64,000 nt of DNA. Origin: Ciona savignyi. Its lineage: Eukaryota; Chordata; Ascidiacea; Phlebobranchia; Cionidae. Of this stretch, positions 31,366-64,000 are shown piece after piece. Both the position numbers and the translations under genes were made by a program. The stretch is taken from the NCBI GenBank assembly GCA_000149265.1, contig CH003313.1:2966099-3030098 (forward strand), read 5' to 3'. The notes beneath the pieces were generated by a model. That model ran no database searches. It was not told the origin of the DNA and saw only the letters and a list, made by a program, of their open reading frames with translations. Each line of letters starts with the position of its first letter. Position 1 is the stretch's first letter.

Positions 31366-31440
31366 GTCGAACCCATTCCTAATACCTTTTTTTTTATATA
31401 GTTGGTATTGGTGGCGTTAACCATTCGGCCACACGACCGT
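31366..31440 (-). repeat. single tRNA-like unit, relative of the 7895-8245 array
   Basis: The blocks 'gtcgaacccattcctaata', 'ttatatagttggtat' and 'gcgttaaccattcggccacacgaccgt' match the array units. Confidence 0.6.
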
Positions 31441-33795
31441 ACCCGATGTTTTGATTTTTACGTCAGCGGTGACATATCACTCACGACGACATTGTTTGCA
31501 CTCATTGTCTAACGAAACACTTTTCAACAGACTTTTATACCAAAAATGTGCTATAAACCAGTGATAAAATTAAGTTTTTAATCATTTTTTGATAACTTTC
31601 ACTATTGTGTAATCTATTGTTTACATTTCCCAGTTTACAACAAATAATACCGCACCCCTTTTCATATTCAAAGTCGAGTGCCTTTTTTTCGCTATAGCGA
31701 AATATCAAAGATTTCATTTCACAACCACTTGAAGATTTCCGTCTGAACCAAATTTATGGGAATTTCTGTGAACATTTTATAATTATTTAACTTTTATTCA
31801 AATTTGGTTAAACATTTTTAATAGTTTTAGCAATGTTAATGTAAACAGATTAATCCTACGCTATAAAACAAAGCAGATTGTAAATATGTAAGATAAGACA
31901 GGCCGTTATTTTACAAGTGTCAAATATTTATAGTTTCCTATAAGGGCAGTTGATTTCAGAATATACAGTTATTCACATGGTAAGATACACAGACCAAACA
32001 AAGGTAAACATGGGTCAAAGCAATCTGACAATATAAAATTGTCAAATGATGTGGTTGTATGTGTCTGTCTATATATAACATAGATACTGCCAAAAATCAT
32101 TAGTATAAAAATTATGTTTTTCATGTTAAAATTCACTTTTTAATTCTTGTGTCACGAGCTTTTAAACAACAACGTACAAACACTCATTTCATTTTTACAA
32201 CCTGTAAGTTTTTCCCCCAGTTTCCCTTTTATAATTGTTAGTCTGTAAAACTTAAATTGGACAATATACCGGTATATACCCATACACCTATTCATTTTGT
32301 ATATTGTATAGATTTTGTATAGATTTTTTTATGAAATTTAAAAATTTTTTTCCATGTCAAAGGATTTCTGTTTTAATGATATTGAAACAATTATAACTTG
32401 TTAACAAAATCTGTTGTTTAAAATCCACTGTATTGCATGCAAGACCGATAGTTTGCACCTTGTGTCACTGTTGGTTGCATCTTGTGCAGCTTTTCTTACA
32501 AAGGCTTGCTTGGTAATGTTTAGGTACACCCACATAAGGTAGACATTTTTCGTGCTTCCCATGCGTTGAGTAATATCACACACATATCTTCACCATTATC
32601 AATATCATGTGTAGTCCTTTAATAAGTGTGGTAGTTAATTTACAGAGCTTTATTTGAACAAATAATACTAAGTGTTGTATATTGTTTTTACACCAGTTTA
32701 AATCAATTCGAGTTATGTGGGACATGGGTTAAGTACGCTCAGATTGGGGATTAGAGATATTGTCATTTGGTTTCCTTTTTTATTTTTCCAAATTCTACTT
32801 TCCTCTTTCTACATGTTCATGGTTGGTATTCCATGTTTTGTGGCTCAATTGAACCACACCCTTTATTAACCCTAAATCGGTTGAATAAGAGATGGCATGT
32901 CAGACTCTCAAGTGTCAATCAAATGCTGCTGGCTTATTGGTTTTGCCTGAACAAAACATAAAGTGAACATTGCTTAAACTCTGTCCCAATCCACTAATAG
33001 GTTGAACTGATAACTATAGAAATGTCTTTATTCTAATAAACCAAACCAATGTCTTCATACCACAAATAGGTGCTCGATTGTGGGGGTTGTGGTATTTAGT
33101 GGAATAATCGTAACTCTGTGCATTTTTTCAACCCAGGTGTAAAAATTTATATATCATCCCAATCGTCATTTTTTATTCTTGCTGTTGAACAAACACGAAT
33201 ATTTGTGTTATGATGACTGTTACAATCAACCCAAACCATTACTTTAAATTAAAAAATTAACCCCGATATATGTAAAGCACCAAGCTGACTTTGTTTCTGG
33301 TTTACTGTATGCATCTTAAGTAGAAAAAGTGACTAAAGCCGGTGCAGAAGTGTAACTGGTTTAGTGTGAAAGCATTTCTGTGAGGTGAATCGTAATGCTT
33401 CAAACTCACCGCATTAGCGACGTGATATCCTTTAATCAATAACGGAAAGCATAATTATGCTGCCACTGCCCAATCAATAAGCTTCACTCCCAAAGACATT
33501 CACCAATTACATTATACCATTTCGTTCATGAAGTTGAATAAGTTTGCTGTTCAAGAGTTTAATAAATAGAAATAAATAATTTGATTCATAAGGTCAATTT
33601 TAAAGTTAAAATTTTTTTAATCACAACTTAAACTTTAATTTTGTATTTTCGCATAGGTTTTCTATTGTAAATATACGGATAAAAAAAAACTGTACGACAA
33701 ACCGTTTGTCTTAACTTAAAATAAGGATCTTCTGGTGTTTTTTGCATTCTTCCTGTGAGTTGAAAATGAGCTGCTGAGTATTGGAAGCACCTGGT

Positions 33796-58033
<24,238 letters not shown>

Positions 58034-58622
58034 AGCAAGTAATATTGGCGCAGGCGGCCAGGCAGAGTTCGTAGAATGTGTAGAATCAAAGTTCTATGCC
58101 ACATATAAACCAATAAGAAATGTGCCCCAATCTAGTACTTTGTTCTTTCGTTCTTTTGTTATTTTTAAATGCCTTCTTGATAAGGAACATCCCACGCTTT
58201 TCATTTTAAACATTATCAAGTGACCTGTTGCAATCTCGAGAGGTCTACAATCTCAAATCACGTAAACCAACTCTTGTGAAGGACAATTTACCATGGTTTG
58301 AAGTTATGAAACCAATTCTATTATTCTTATTATCTTCTTTCCCCCCTAAATGACGTTGCCTGTTGTGTAACAACATACTTAGAGACCACTTAGATCAATT
58401 TGTTGTCACCCCCTTATCTGTACAATTTGCGGTTGATTCGATTGATTGAAGACACATCTCTAAATTTAACTGTTGCTATTTTACAAACTTTCTTTTTGCT
58501 GCATACTTGAAGAAGTAATTTTGCCAACGTTATCTTATCGCCCCCTTCTCTCCTACTTCGGAAACCACAGCCTGGTGTCATTTTGACGACGATCCAAGTC
58601 TATGTCGTGTCGGAAACAAATA

Positions 58623-58646
58623 TGACGTCACTAGTCGATGACGTCA
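58623..58646. promoter_or_regulatory. two perfect CRE palindromes 16 bp apart
   Basis: TGACGTCA at 58623-58630 and again at 58639-58646, the consensus for CREB/ATF dimers. They lie in the MARK 3' UTR, about 600 bp after the stop and 1.9 kb before NOC3L. The motif match is exact; function is unknown. Confidence 0.5.
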
Positions 58647-58708
58647 CAGCTACCAAGCTTTTAGGGTTGTACAAACTCGGTGCAAGTGTGGTACATATGC
58701 TGTTCAGT

Positions 58709-58714
58709 AATAAA
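58709..58714 (+). terminator. candidate poly(A) signal of MARK
   Basis: AATAAA about 676 nt after the stop, followed by a TG/T-rich stretch (gttactttgtctcgtgttcggg). A SINE begins directly afterwards, consistent with the end of the transcript. Confidence 0.6.
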
Positions 58715-58747
58715 TGTTATCACACTTCGTTACTTTGTCTCGTGTTC

Positions 58748-59031
58748 GGGTTCTCCAATTAGGTTGGTGGATTAGTGCGACGCGTTTTTTCCAAAGGGTT
58801 TAGTTTCGAAGCTGGTCGCTTGTTTGTCAGCTGTGTCGTTGGACAAGACACTTAGCGGACATTGCCTGAACCCAATGGATTGCCAAAGTTTTTACAAACT
58901 GAAACAACGTATCAATCATAACAACACACTGCAATAGCTCTGGTAACCCCACGGTGTGCGCGAGGTGATTTGACGATTGCACTGTGTTTACCCGGTTTTC
59001 TTATTCATCGAGATAAACATGAATGTTCATC
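58748..59031 (+). repeat. tRNA-derived SINE downstream of MARK
   Basis: Moderately diverged full-length copy: head 'ccaattaggttggtggattagtgcgacgcg', core 'tcagctgtgtcgttggacaagacactta', tail 'ttcatcgagataaacatgaatgttc'. Confidence 0.8.
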
Positions 59032-59035
59032 TAGA

Positions 59036-59270
59036 GGTTGTGTCTTGGACAAGGTACCAGCGGTCATTCGCATGCACGCAGTGGGTTGTTGTGCTGTACC
59101 AAAATAAACGAACTTCTTAATTGCTTCGGTAACCTGGTGGTGATTGACCATTACCTTTTTAAAAACGACCGCTTGGCTATTCACTGAGTGGTTTGCCTTA
59201 CTAATTCTCCCGCTTCCCATTTACTTGGACAAAACCCAAATATCCTGTTCAACTTTAAATATATCCCGTG
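59036..59270 (+). repeat. degenerate SINE in tandem with the previous one
   Basis: 'ggttgtgtcttggacaaggta', 'gctgtaccaaaataaacgaac', 'gcttcggtaacctggtggtg' and the ending 'aaacccaaatatcc' follow SINE order. The remaining intergenic sequence to 60325 shows nothing specific. Confidence 0.55.
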
Positions 59271-60325
59271 CCCACCGATCGAGTTAAAGTGATAGTGCAG
59301 TGTGTGTGGTGTACATCAGTGGGTAGTCTTTTCAGAACCGATTAATCCCCCTGGTTCAGAAAATGTCCATTAAGTACATTGTCTAAAAAGATAACAGTTT
59401 GTGGCCGATTCGTGCAGAGTACGGATAATTGCAATCACCGAAAGCAGAAAGACTGAGAATGGTTTGAAATGTTTGACTGGCCGTACTCGGACTGGCCGTT
59501 GCTTGGGTAAAGTGTGATCTCGGGACCACATATCTTCCTCACTGCACAAAGCGGAAACTTTGTAACAATGTGCTCATAACTAATGAAAGTTGCTGGACCA
59601 TATAGTTCGTTAGTATGTAGATGCTTAATTTGCGAATGGTGTATGTATGCATGATTAGGTTCAAATGTGAACGTCTCTATTTAACGATAACGCTATTACA
59701 TTATACAATATTAAATAAAGATTGTGCAAGTATGTCTACTAAAGATTGTTGAAAAGATATTAAAAAAGCGTCAAGTTCTGGACAACTAACTCTGGCCACT
59801 AAGTATTCTCACACGGCCAAGTTATAATATTTGTATTCCACATTTAATGTGTAAGATTGTATTATTTTCCAGTTACCAATTGTTACAAAACAATGTTGCA
59901 TTGCTGAAATCTTTGGTCCCCAAATTACATTTTCCATATCTAGACAACTTAATGTAATGGACAAATATAGTCATACCCCATATTGCCAAAGATCCAAAAC
60001 TAAACTTCAGCAACCGAATTTCAGTGGAAGAGAGCTTTTCTAATTTTGATATTGTATCAGTACACACATACTGCGTGGCGGGTGCCTCCAAATACTACAG
60101 GACCACTTGGATCACTTAGATTGCTATGAAAAGTAATTCTAACCCTGTCATAAACAATAATCTCAACCCCATTACTAACTTTAACCCCAACCCTAACAAT
60201 ATTATCATGGCTTTTGCAATTATGAAGTATAGTAAGCGATCCAAGCGATTTAAGCGCTATTTAGAGGTACCGCTGCGTGGCCATGTATGTTAAGTTGTCC
60301 AGATATGTCGAGAACCATTATTTTG

Positions 60326-60486
60326 GGTTGGTACACTGGGTAGATACATGGGGTGCTATTGTACCATATTGTCCAGCTAGAGTTGATTGACATCCTTACA
60401 TTATTCTATTGTGTGAGCTTCTTAAATCTTTAGAGAGGTTTTTACTACATTTTTATGGAGACTAGTATCTACCCAGTGTACCAACC
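60326..60486. repeat. 22-bp perfect inverted repeat upstream of NOC3L
   Basis: The left arm, 60326-60347, is ggttggtacactgggtagat plus ac. The right arm, 60465-60486, is its exact reverse complement. The arms are separated by 117 bp. It could be a small palindromic transposon remnant or a hairpin; no clear target duplication was seen. Confidence 0.85.
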
Positions 60487-60528
60487 AAATATTTCATGCA
60501 ACTAATTTTCGTTAACCTATGATATAAC

Positions 60529-60535
60529 TTTACAG
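60529..60535 (+). promoter_or_regulatory. lone splice acceptor 30 nt before the NOC3L start
   Basis: tttacag follows a modest pyrimidine stretch, with no coding exon found upstream and an in-frame stop between it and the ATG. It may be the 3' end of a 5' UTR intron, or a spliced-leader trans-splice site, a process known in Ciona. This is inference from position alone. Confidence 0.4.
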
Positions 60536-60565
60536 ACAGTGTCCTTGTTTGTTTAACTTAATAAC

Positions 60566-62446
60566 ATGACTGCTAAGGCTGTCACCAAGAAGAGGAAACT
60601 TAATGAAGCTCAAGATAAGGAGTTACACTTCGAAAAAGTCCCTCGAATTTCGAAGAACTTCAAGTCAAATAATTTGAAAGGGCGTACAGTAAATCCAAAC
60701 CTTCTTCCGATAAAAGTTGCCTCTGGGACAGTTCTCCATCAAACAGTCAGTGATGATGAAGAGGACATAGAAGACGATGATGTGCAACATCTGGAAGAGC
60801 AAAAGAGCAATGAAGAAGACCAATCTTCGCTGCCGGCTCCTACTAATGAAGCTTTGATGATAAAAAGAAGAAAACACATTCAAGAAATGAAAATGAAGAT
60901 CTCTCAGCTCGCATGTGAGATTCTGGCTGAACCGCAGAAGAGTATAAAGATGATTAAAGATCTTCGCTTGATGATGGAGGATCGAGAGTGCCCTGAGAGT
61001 TTCTACACCGTCAAAAAACTTGTGACGGTATCGCTTTCATGTCTGTTTGTGGATATTATACCAGGGTACAGGATACGGGAAAGAACTGAGAAAGAAAAGG
61101 AGGTAAAGTTGAGCAAAGATGTGAAGGCTTTAACTGAGTATGAAGAAGGTTTGTTGCACCAATATCAACTTTATCTGCAGTCTCTTGAAAACATGATAAA
61201 ACTTCGGCGCAAGACTGGAAAGAATCATCCAACCGATGCGCAATTATCGATGAGTGAAGTCGCAGTACAATGCATGTGTGAGTTATACACGAACACCATG
61301 CACTTTAATTTCCATAACAACATCACAGTGGTGTTGGTCCCAATCGCTAACGATGACAGAGAGCCAAGGATCAGGAGGTTGTGCTGTGATGCGCTGGAAA
61401 CGATCTTCGTGACGGACAAGTCAGGTTCGGCGACTTTGAGTGCCGTGAAAGCGATCGCGAAGGTTGGAAAAGAGAAAGGACCAAACAGGCTGCAACAGGA
61501 GTTTTTAGAAACTCTATTGAAGCTGAAGATCAATCAGGTTGACTATTCACTTATCAACCACAAGAAAACGAAACAGGAGAAAAAAGCTGCAAAAGAAGAA
61601 AAAAAGAAACTGTCAAGGCGTGTGCTAAAGCATATGAAGAAACAGAAGAAACTGAACAATGAATTGAAAGAAGTGGCAGCCACTGAAGACCATGATGAAA
61701 AAATGGCTCTACACACTGAAACTATCCAACAGGTGTTTCTCATTTATTTCCGGATATTGAAACATAAAAATGGAGAATTGAACAGCTCACAATTAGCTCT
61801 GCCATCTGTGCTGAAAGGTTTGGCAAAGTTTGCTCATTTGATCAACGTTGATTTCTTCTCAGATTTGTTCAGCGTATTACAGTCGCTTGTGTCAAAGCAG
61901 TCCCTTCCACTTCAGCAGAATATCCACTGTATTTTCACGGCGTTCACCATTTTGTTCGGACAAGGCGAAGTATTGAACATAGATCCAGTGGATTTGTATA
62001 AAATGCTCTTCTCAATGCTTCACGATATTGCAACCGAAAACCCACAGTCGAAAGCAGTGAAAACTGACGGAAAAGACGATTTGGAAATGATGTTGATGTG
62101 TGTGGCTGTAATGCTGAATAAAAGGAGAAAGCAGATCACGTTGCAATCTCTTTTGTCCTTCATAAAGCGGTTGTCAACTTCTGCCCTGCAATTTCCCCAC
62201 TCGAAAGAAACAATGAAGACTTTGGCCGAGGTTCAGAAACTCCTAAACAGCAACAGCAAATCGATGTCGCTTTTCGATCCGTCCTCACAGAGCTTCGGAA
62301 CCCACAAGCCGTACATCGATGACCCGGAGAAGAATTCCTCGCAAGCGGCTTGCTTGTGGGAGATGCATCTACTGAACAGACATTACGCTGCCGCCGTCAA
62401 GCAGACCTCAAACAAAATACTTAGGAAAGCGGCAAAGGAAGAATAA
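60566..62446 (+). CDS. NOC3L: NOC3-like nucleolar ribosome-biogenesis protein, intronless
   Basis: 626 residues in one exon. NOC3 proteins pair with NOC2 to move pre-60S particles out of the nucleolus and are linked to replication licensing in yeast. The N-terminus has basic and acidic low-complexity stretches. NOC3-type blocks include KLVTVSLSCLFVDIIPGYRI, MHFNFHNNITVVLVPIAND, a Lys-rich segment near 330-375, then KFAHLINVDFFSDLFSVLQS, GEVLNIDP and KRRKQITLQSLLSFIKRL; the final part has LWEMHLLNRHY. Vertebrate NOC3L is about 800 residues. Compared from memory, this protein lacks roughly 120 N-terminal residues and about 100 at the C-terminus. An in-frame stop at 60554-60556 supports the ATG at 60566 unless an upstream exon exists. 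The lack of introns among intron-rich neighbours suggests a retrocopy or unusual intron loss; the intact frame suggests function. Confidence 0.92.
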   Translation: MTAKAVTKKRKLNEAQDKELHFEKVPRISKNFKSNNLKGRTVNPNLLPIKVASGTVLHQTVSDDEEDIEDDDVQHLEEQKSNEEDQSSLPAPTNEALMIKRRKHIQEMKMKISQLACEILAEPQKSIKMIKDLRLMMEDRECPESFYTVKKLVTVSLSCLFVDIIPGYRIRERTEKEKEVKLSKDVKALTEYEEGLLHQYQLYLQSLENMIKLRRKTGKNHPTDAQLSMSEVAVQCMCELYTNTMHFNFHNNITVVLVPIANDDREPRIRRLCCDALETIFVTDKSGSATLSAVKAIAKVGKEKGPNRLQQEFLETLLKLKINQVDYSLINHKKTKQEKKAAKEEKKKLSRRVLKHMKKQKKLNNELKEVAATEDHDEKMALHTETIQQVFLIYFRILKHKNGELNSSQLALPSVLKGLAKFAHLINVDFFSDLFSVLQSLVSKQSLPLQQNIHCIFTAFTILFGQGEVLNIDPVDLYKMLFSMLHDIATENPQSKAVKTDGKDDLEMMLMCVAVMLNKRRKQITLQSLLSFIKRLSTSALQFPHSKETMKTLAEVQKLLNSNSKSMSLFDPSSQSFGTHKPYIDDPEKNSSQAACLWEMHLLNRHYAAAVKQTSNKILRKAAKEE

Positions 62447-62447
62447 A
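62442..62447 (+). terminator. AATAAA overlapping the NOC3L stop codon
   Basis: The TAA stop is part of an AATAAA hexamer. If used, the 3' UTR would be only about 20 nt. No strong downstream GT-rich element is evident, so a later signal is possible. Confidence 0.3.
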
Positions 62448-63503
62448 TTTTAATCAAGAATCATGTCTTATTGCTGAATTTAATGAAGTTTTGCACCATG
62501 CATAGAGTTACTTAAAGTACGAATTGTAAAAATTACCGCACTTACTGCATAAGCAACATTAACAATTTTTACTACCTTTCTTTTTCCACTAAAAGTTTTA
62601 ATAATGCTGTTTATATTGTTAGTAAGCATGGTAATTTTTATATTTCGGATTTAATAGAAGTATTAATGGGAAAAGTGCACTCATTGCAAAAGCCGACACA
62701 GGAACCTCGCGACCACAGTTGGTTTACCAGAACTATTGCAATGTCTTGTGTACAGTGGGGACGTTGTTTTGTTAGTGTAACCAATTAATTCATTTTAACT
62801 AAGGATAAACCCTACTTCGCCAGCAGCTTTCTAACCAGCAATCTAAAAACTTAGGCTCTACCCGATCACCACCAAAAACAATACAGTAGTGAATAGTTGG
62901 TTCCATTATTTTCATTCCGTATAAGGAGTGTGTGAGTTCATCTTTATGACCATTAGAATCCAGTGTATCAAGGCATATTACAGTCCCTCCCACCAGTGTT
63001 AACGATTGAAAGTCTTGTAATAAAGACTTTACATCCCATGATTAAAACCACTAGTATCTAATGGTTAATAAAAGTTTAGGTAGAAACCTACAATGAATTT
63101 TAATAGCTGTGGTAACCTACCAGTTGGCAATAGCAGAATAGGGTACGAAGTTATATACTTATGTAAGTATTCATGTCAACACAATTAATAGTGGCTGATC
63201 CATCCTTAATAAGTAGCTGGAAATGCTTTGGTTTTTTAATAATTCTGGAAATCTCAAATTTAAAATGATATCTTATACGATAATGCGAACCACTGTATTA
63301 TAATTCTTTTAATTGCATATCATAGAATAAGGAAAAACAAAATTAAGCAAAGCAAAAGTTGGGTCACCACACACACATTTCATCGCACAAGTTTAGATTC
63401 CAACACAAGTTTAAATAAATGCAGTTTTTCAAAATGACTACGAAATTTGAATAAATATTTTTATGAGTTACAATAATATTATTTCTATGGAATAACAGCA
63501 GCT
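62448..63503. other. convergent intergenic region NOC3L / SLC25A20
   Basis: About 1 kb containing the 3' UTRs of two convergent genes. It includes a minus-strand ORF at 62799-63041 described separately and a fragment resembling the SINE tail (62700-62790, 'cgaccacagttggtttaccagaactattgcaatg'). Confidence 0.45.
62799..63041 (-). other. orphan ORF with protein-like composition, possible exon or relic
   Basis: 80 codons open between two stops: SWDVKSLLQDFQSLTLVGG, then ICLDTLDSNGHKDELTHSLY, and an end with HYCIVFGGDRVEPKFLDCWL and SCWRSRVYP before the stop. Composition is far from low-complexity. The close faintly recalls the last helix of a BRCT domain (P-x-F/W-L-D-C-W), but the middle does not fit. 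No linked exon was found. It may be a relic, part of the SLC25A20 3' UTR, or chance. Confidence 0.22.
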
Positions 63504-63566
63504 TCAAGACGGCGGAACGATGTAATTTAAACCTTTCAATGCTGCTTCGTATCCCAGGAAACAGCA
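63504..63566 (-). CDS. SLC25A20: SLC25A20-type carnitine/acylcarnitine carrier, last exon (partial)
   Basis: Terminal exon encoding CCFLGYEAALKGLNYIVPPS followed by TGA, with acceptor ttttcccag. It matches the C-terminus of the mitochondrial carnitine/acylcarnitine carrier (human ...[20 protein letters not shown]), i.e. the last transmembrane helix. That carrier exchanges acylcarnitines for carnitine across the inner mitochondrial membrane for fatty-acid oxidation. The other exons must lie beyond position 64000, so the call rests on this short segment. Transcription is convergent with NOC3L. Confidence 0.72.
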   Translation of the reverse strand, partial: CCFLGYEAALKGLNYIVPPS

Positions 63567-64000
63567 CTGGGAAAACAAGGGAATTATTAAAGTTGTGTCC
63601 ATAGTCAAAATATAAACATTAAGCGTTATTTTTGATCTTTGTATTTTGAAAGCCAAAACTAAACTTGCTTTTGCAAGGTCACACAAAATTTAGAAAATTT
63701 GATAAACAAAAATAATCACATTTTGATTATTTAATATTTTAAGTGACATGGTTGATGGCTGTCAAAATAGCTTTGCTCTTTTTCATCTAGTGATCATGGT
63801 GGGAATGATTAACGAAATGTTACTTGCCTCATTTAAAACTTTTAGAAATTGGCTTTTGTGTGCCCTGGATTTAACCAGCAATCTTTTTTAGCGCTGTTAC
63901 ACCCAAAAAAAATTTCATGCATGAATTATTCAGAAATTTTACCAAAATACATAAAAGTGGACTTCTTTGGTTAGCACACTGATTATAAATAGCAAATCCC
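63567..64000 (-). other. last intron of the SLC25A20-type gene (partial)
   Basis: AT-rich sequence up to the window edge. No penultimate carrier exon (expected to hold the PANA-like end of the fifth/sixth helix loop) is visible. Confidence 0.5.

Larger units (their letters stand above)
28898..33795. other. intergenic region between nPKC and MARK
   Basis: About 4.9 kb, assuming the proximal poly(A) site. It holds a SINE cluster (30269-31309), one tRNA-like unit (31366-31440), and otherwise AT-rich sequence with no convincing exon. A minus-strand ORF of 60 codons (32401-32583) has protein-like composition but no support as a gene. The MARK promoter must lie at the right end. Confidence 0.5.

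Noticed and set aside
61225..61743. Minus-strand ORFs of 66-102 codons within NOC3L
   Set aside because: Antisense shadows of the clear NOC3-like frame.

Overview
This is intron-rich, AT-rich animal nuclear DNA, most likely from an ascidian tunicate (Ciona type). The evidence is chordate-grade kinase genes with mostly 0.1-4 kb GT-AG introns, many copies of a tRNA-derived SINE, and short hAT-like elements. Two runs of N (100 and 873 bases) are assembly gaps. The species call is inference from gene content and style; no search was run. Gene models were built by hand from splice sites and phase continuity.

Layout. (1) 302-6819, minus: a nine-exon gene for a predicted 528-residue basic, Arg/Pro/His-rich protein ending in one matrin/U1-type C2H2 zinc finger. 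(2) 6820-9409: a divergent intergenic region with SINEs and a tandem array of tRNA-like units. (3) 9410-28783, plus: a complete 16-exon novel protein kinase C of the epsilon/eta type, predicted 700 residues (C2, pseudosubstrate, C1A, C1B, kinase, and an unusual Ser/Thr-rich tail ending S-T-D-L). (4) 28784-33795: the PKC 3' end and a SINE cluster. (5) 33796-58033, plus: a MARK/Par-1 kinase with 22 visible coding exons. The UBA region is missing and probably lies in the 873-base gap; the KA1 domain is complete. (6) 58034-60565: the MARK 3' UTR with two perfect CRE palindromes, more SINEs, and a 22-bp perfect inverted repeat. (7) 60566-62446, plus: an intronless NOC3-like ribosome-biogenesis gene. 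(8) 63504-63566, minus: the last coding exon of a carnitine/acylcarnitine carrier (SLC25A20-type), whose remainder lies beyond the window.

How the genes relate. nPKC and MARK are both membrane-associated Ser/Thr kinases of polarity and cytoskeletal signalling, and PKC-family input to MARK is established in other animals. Here they are simply adjacent and separately spliced; no operon is implied. The zinc-finger, NOC3 and carrier genes look like unrelated neighbours.

The most notable signals concern how exons arise. A candidate 23-nt microexon lies inside a SINE. A 45-bp tandem duplication copies a MARK splice acceptor and leaves an in-frame 15-residue option. Several other acceptors (PKC exons 9 and 11, MARK exon 6) lie at the end of, or directly against, intronic tandem repeats. 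No CRISPR, prokaryotic operon or viral gene was seen.
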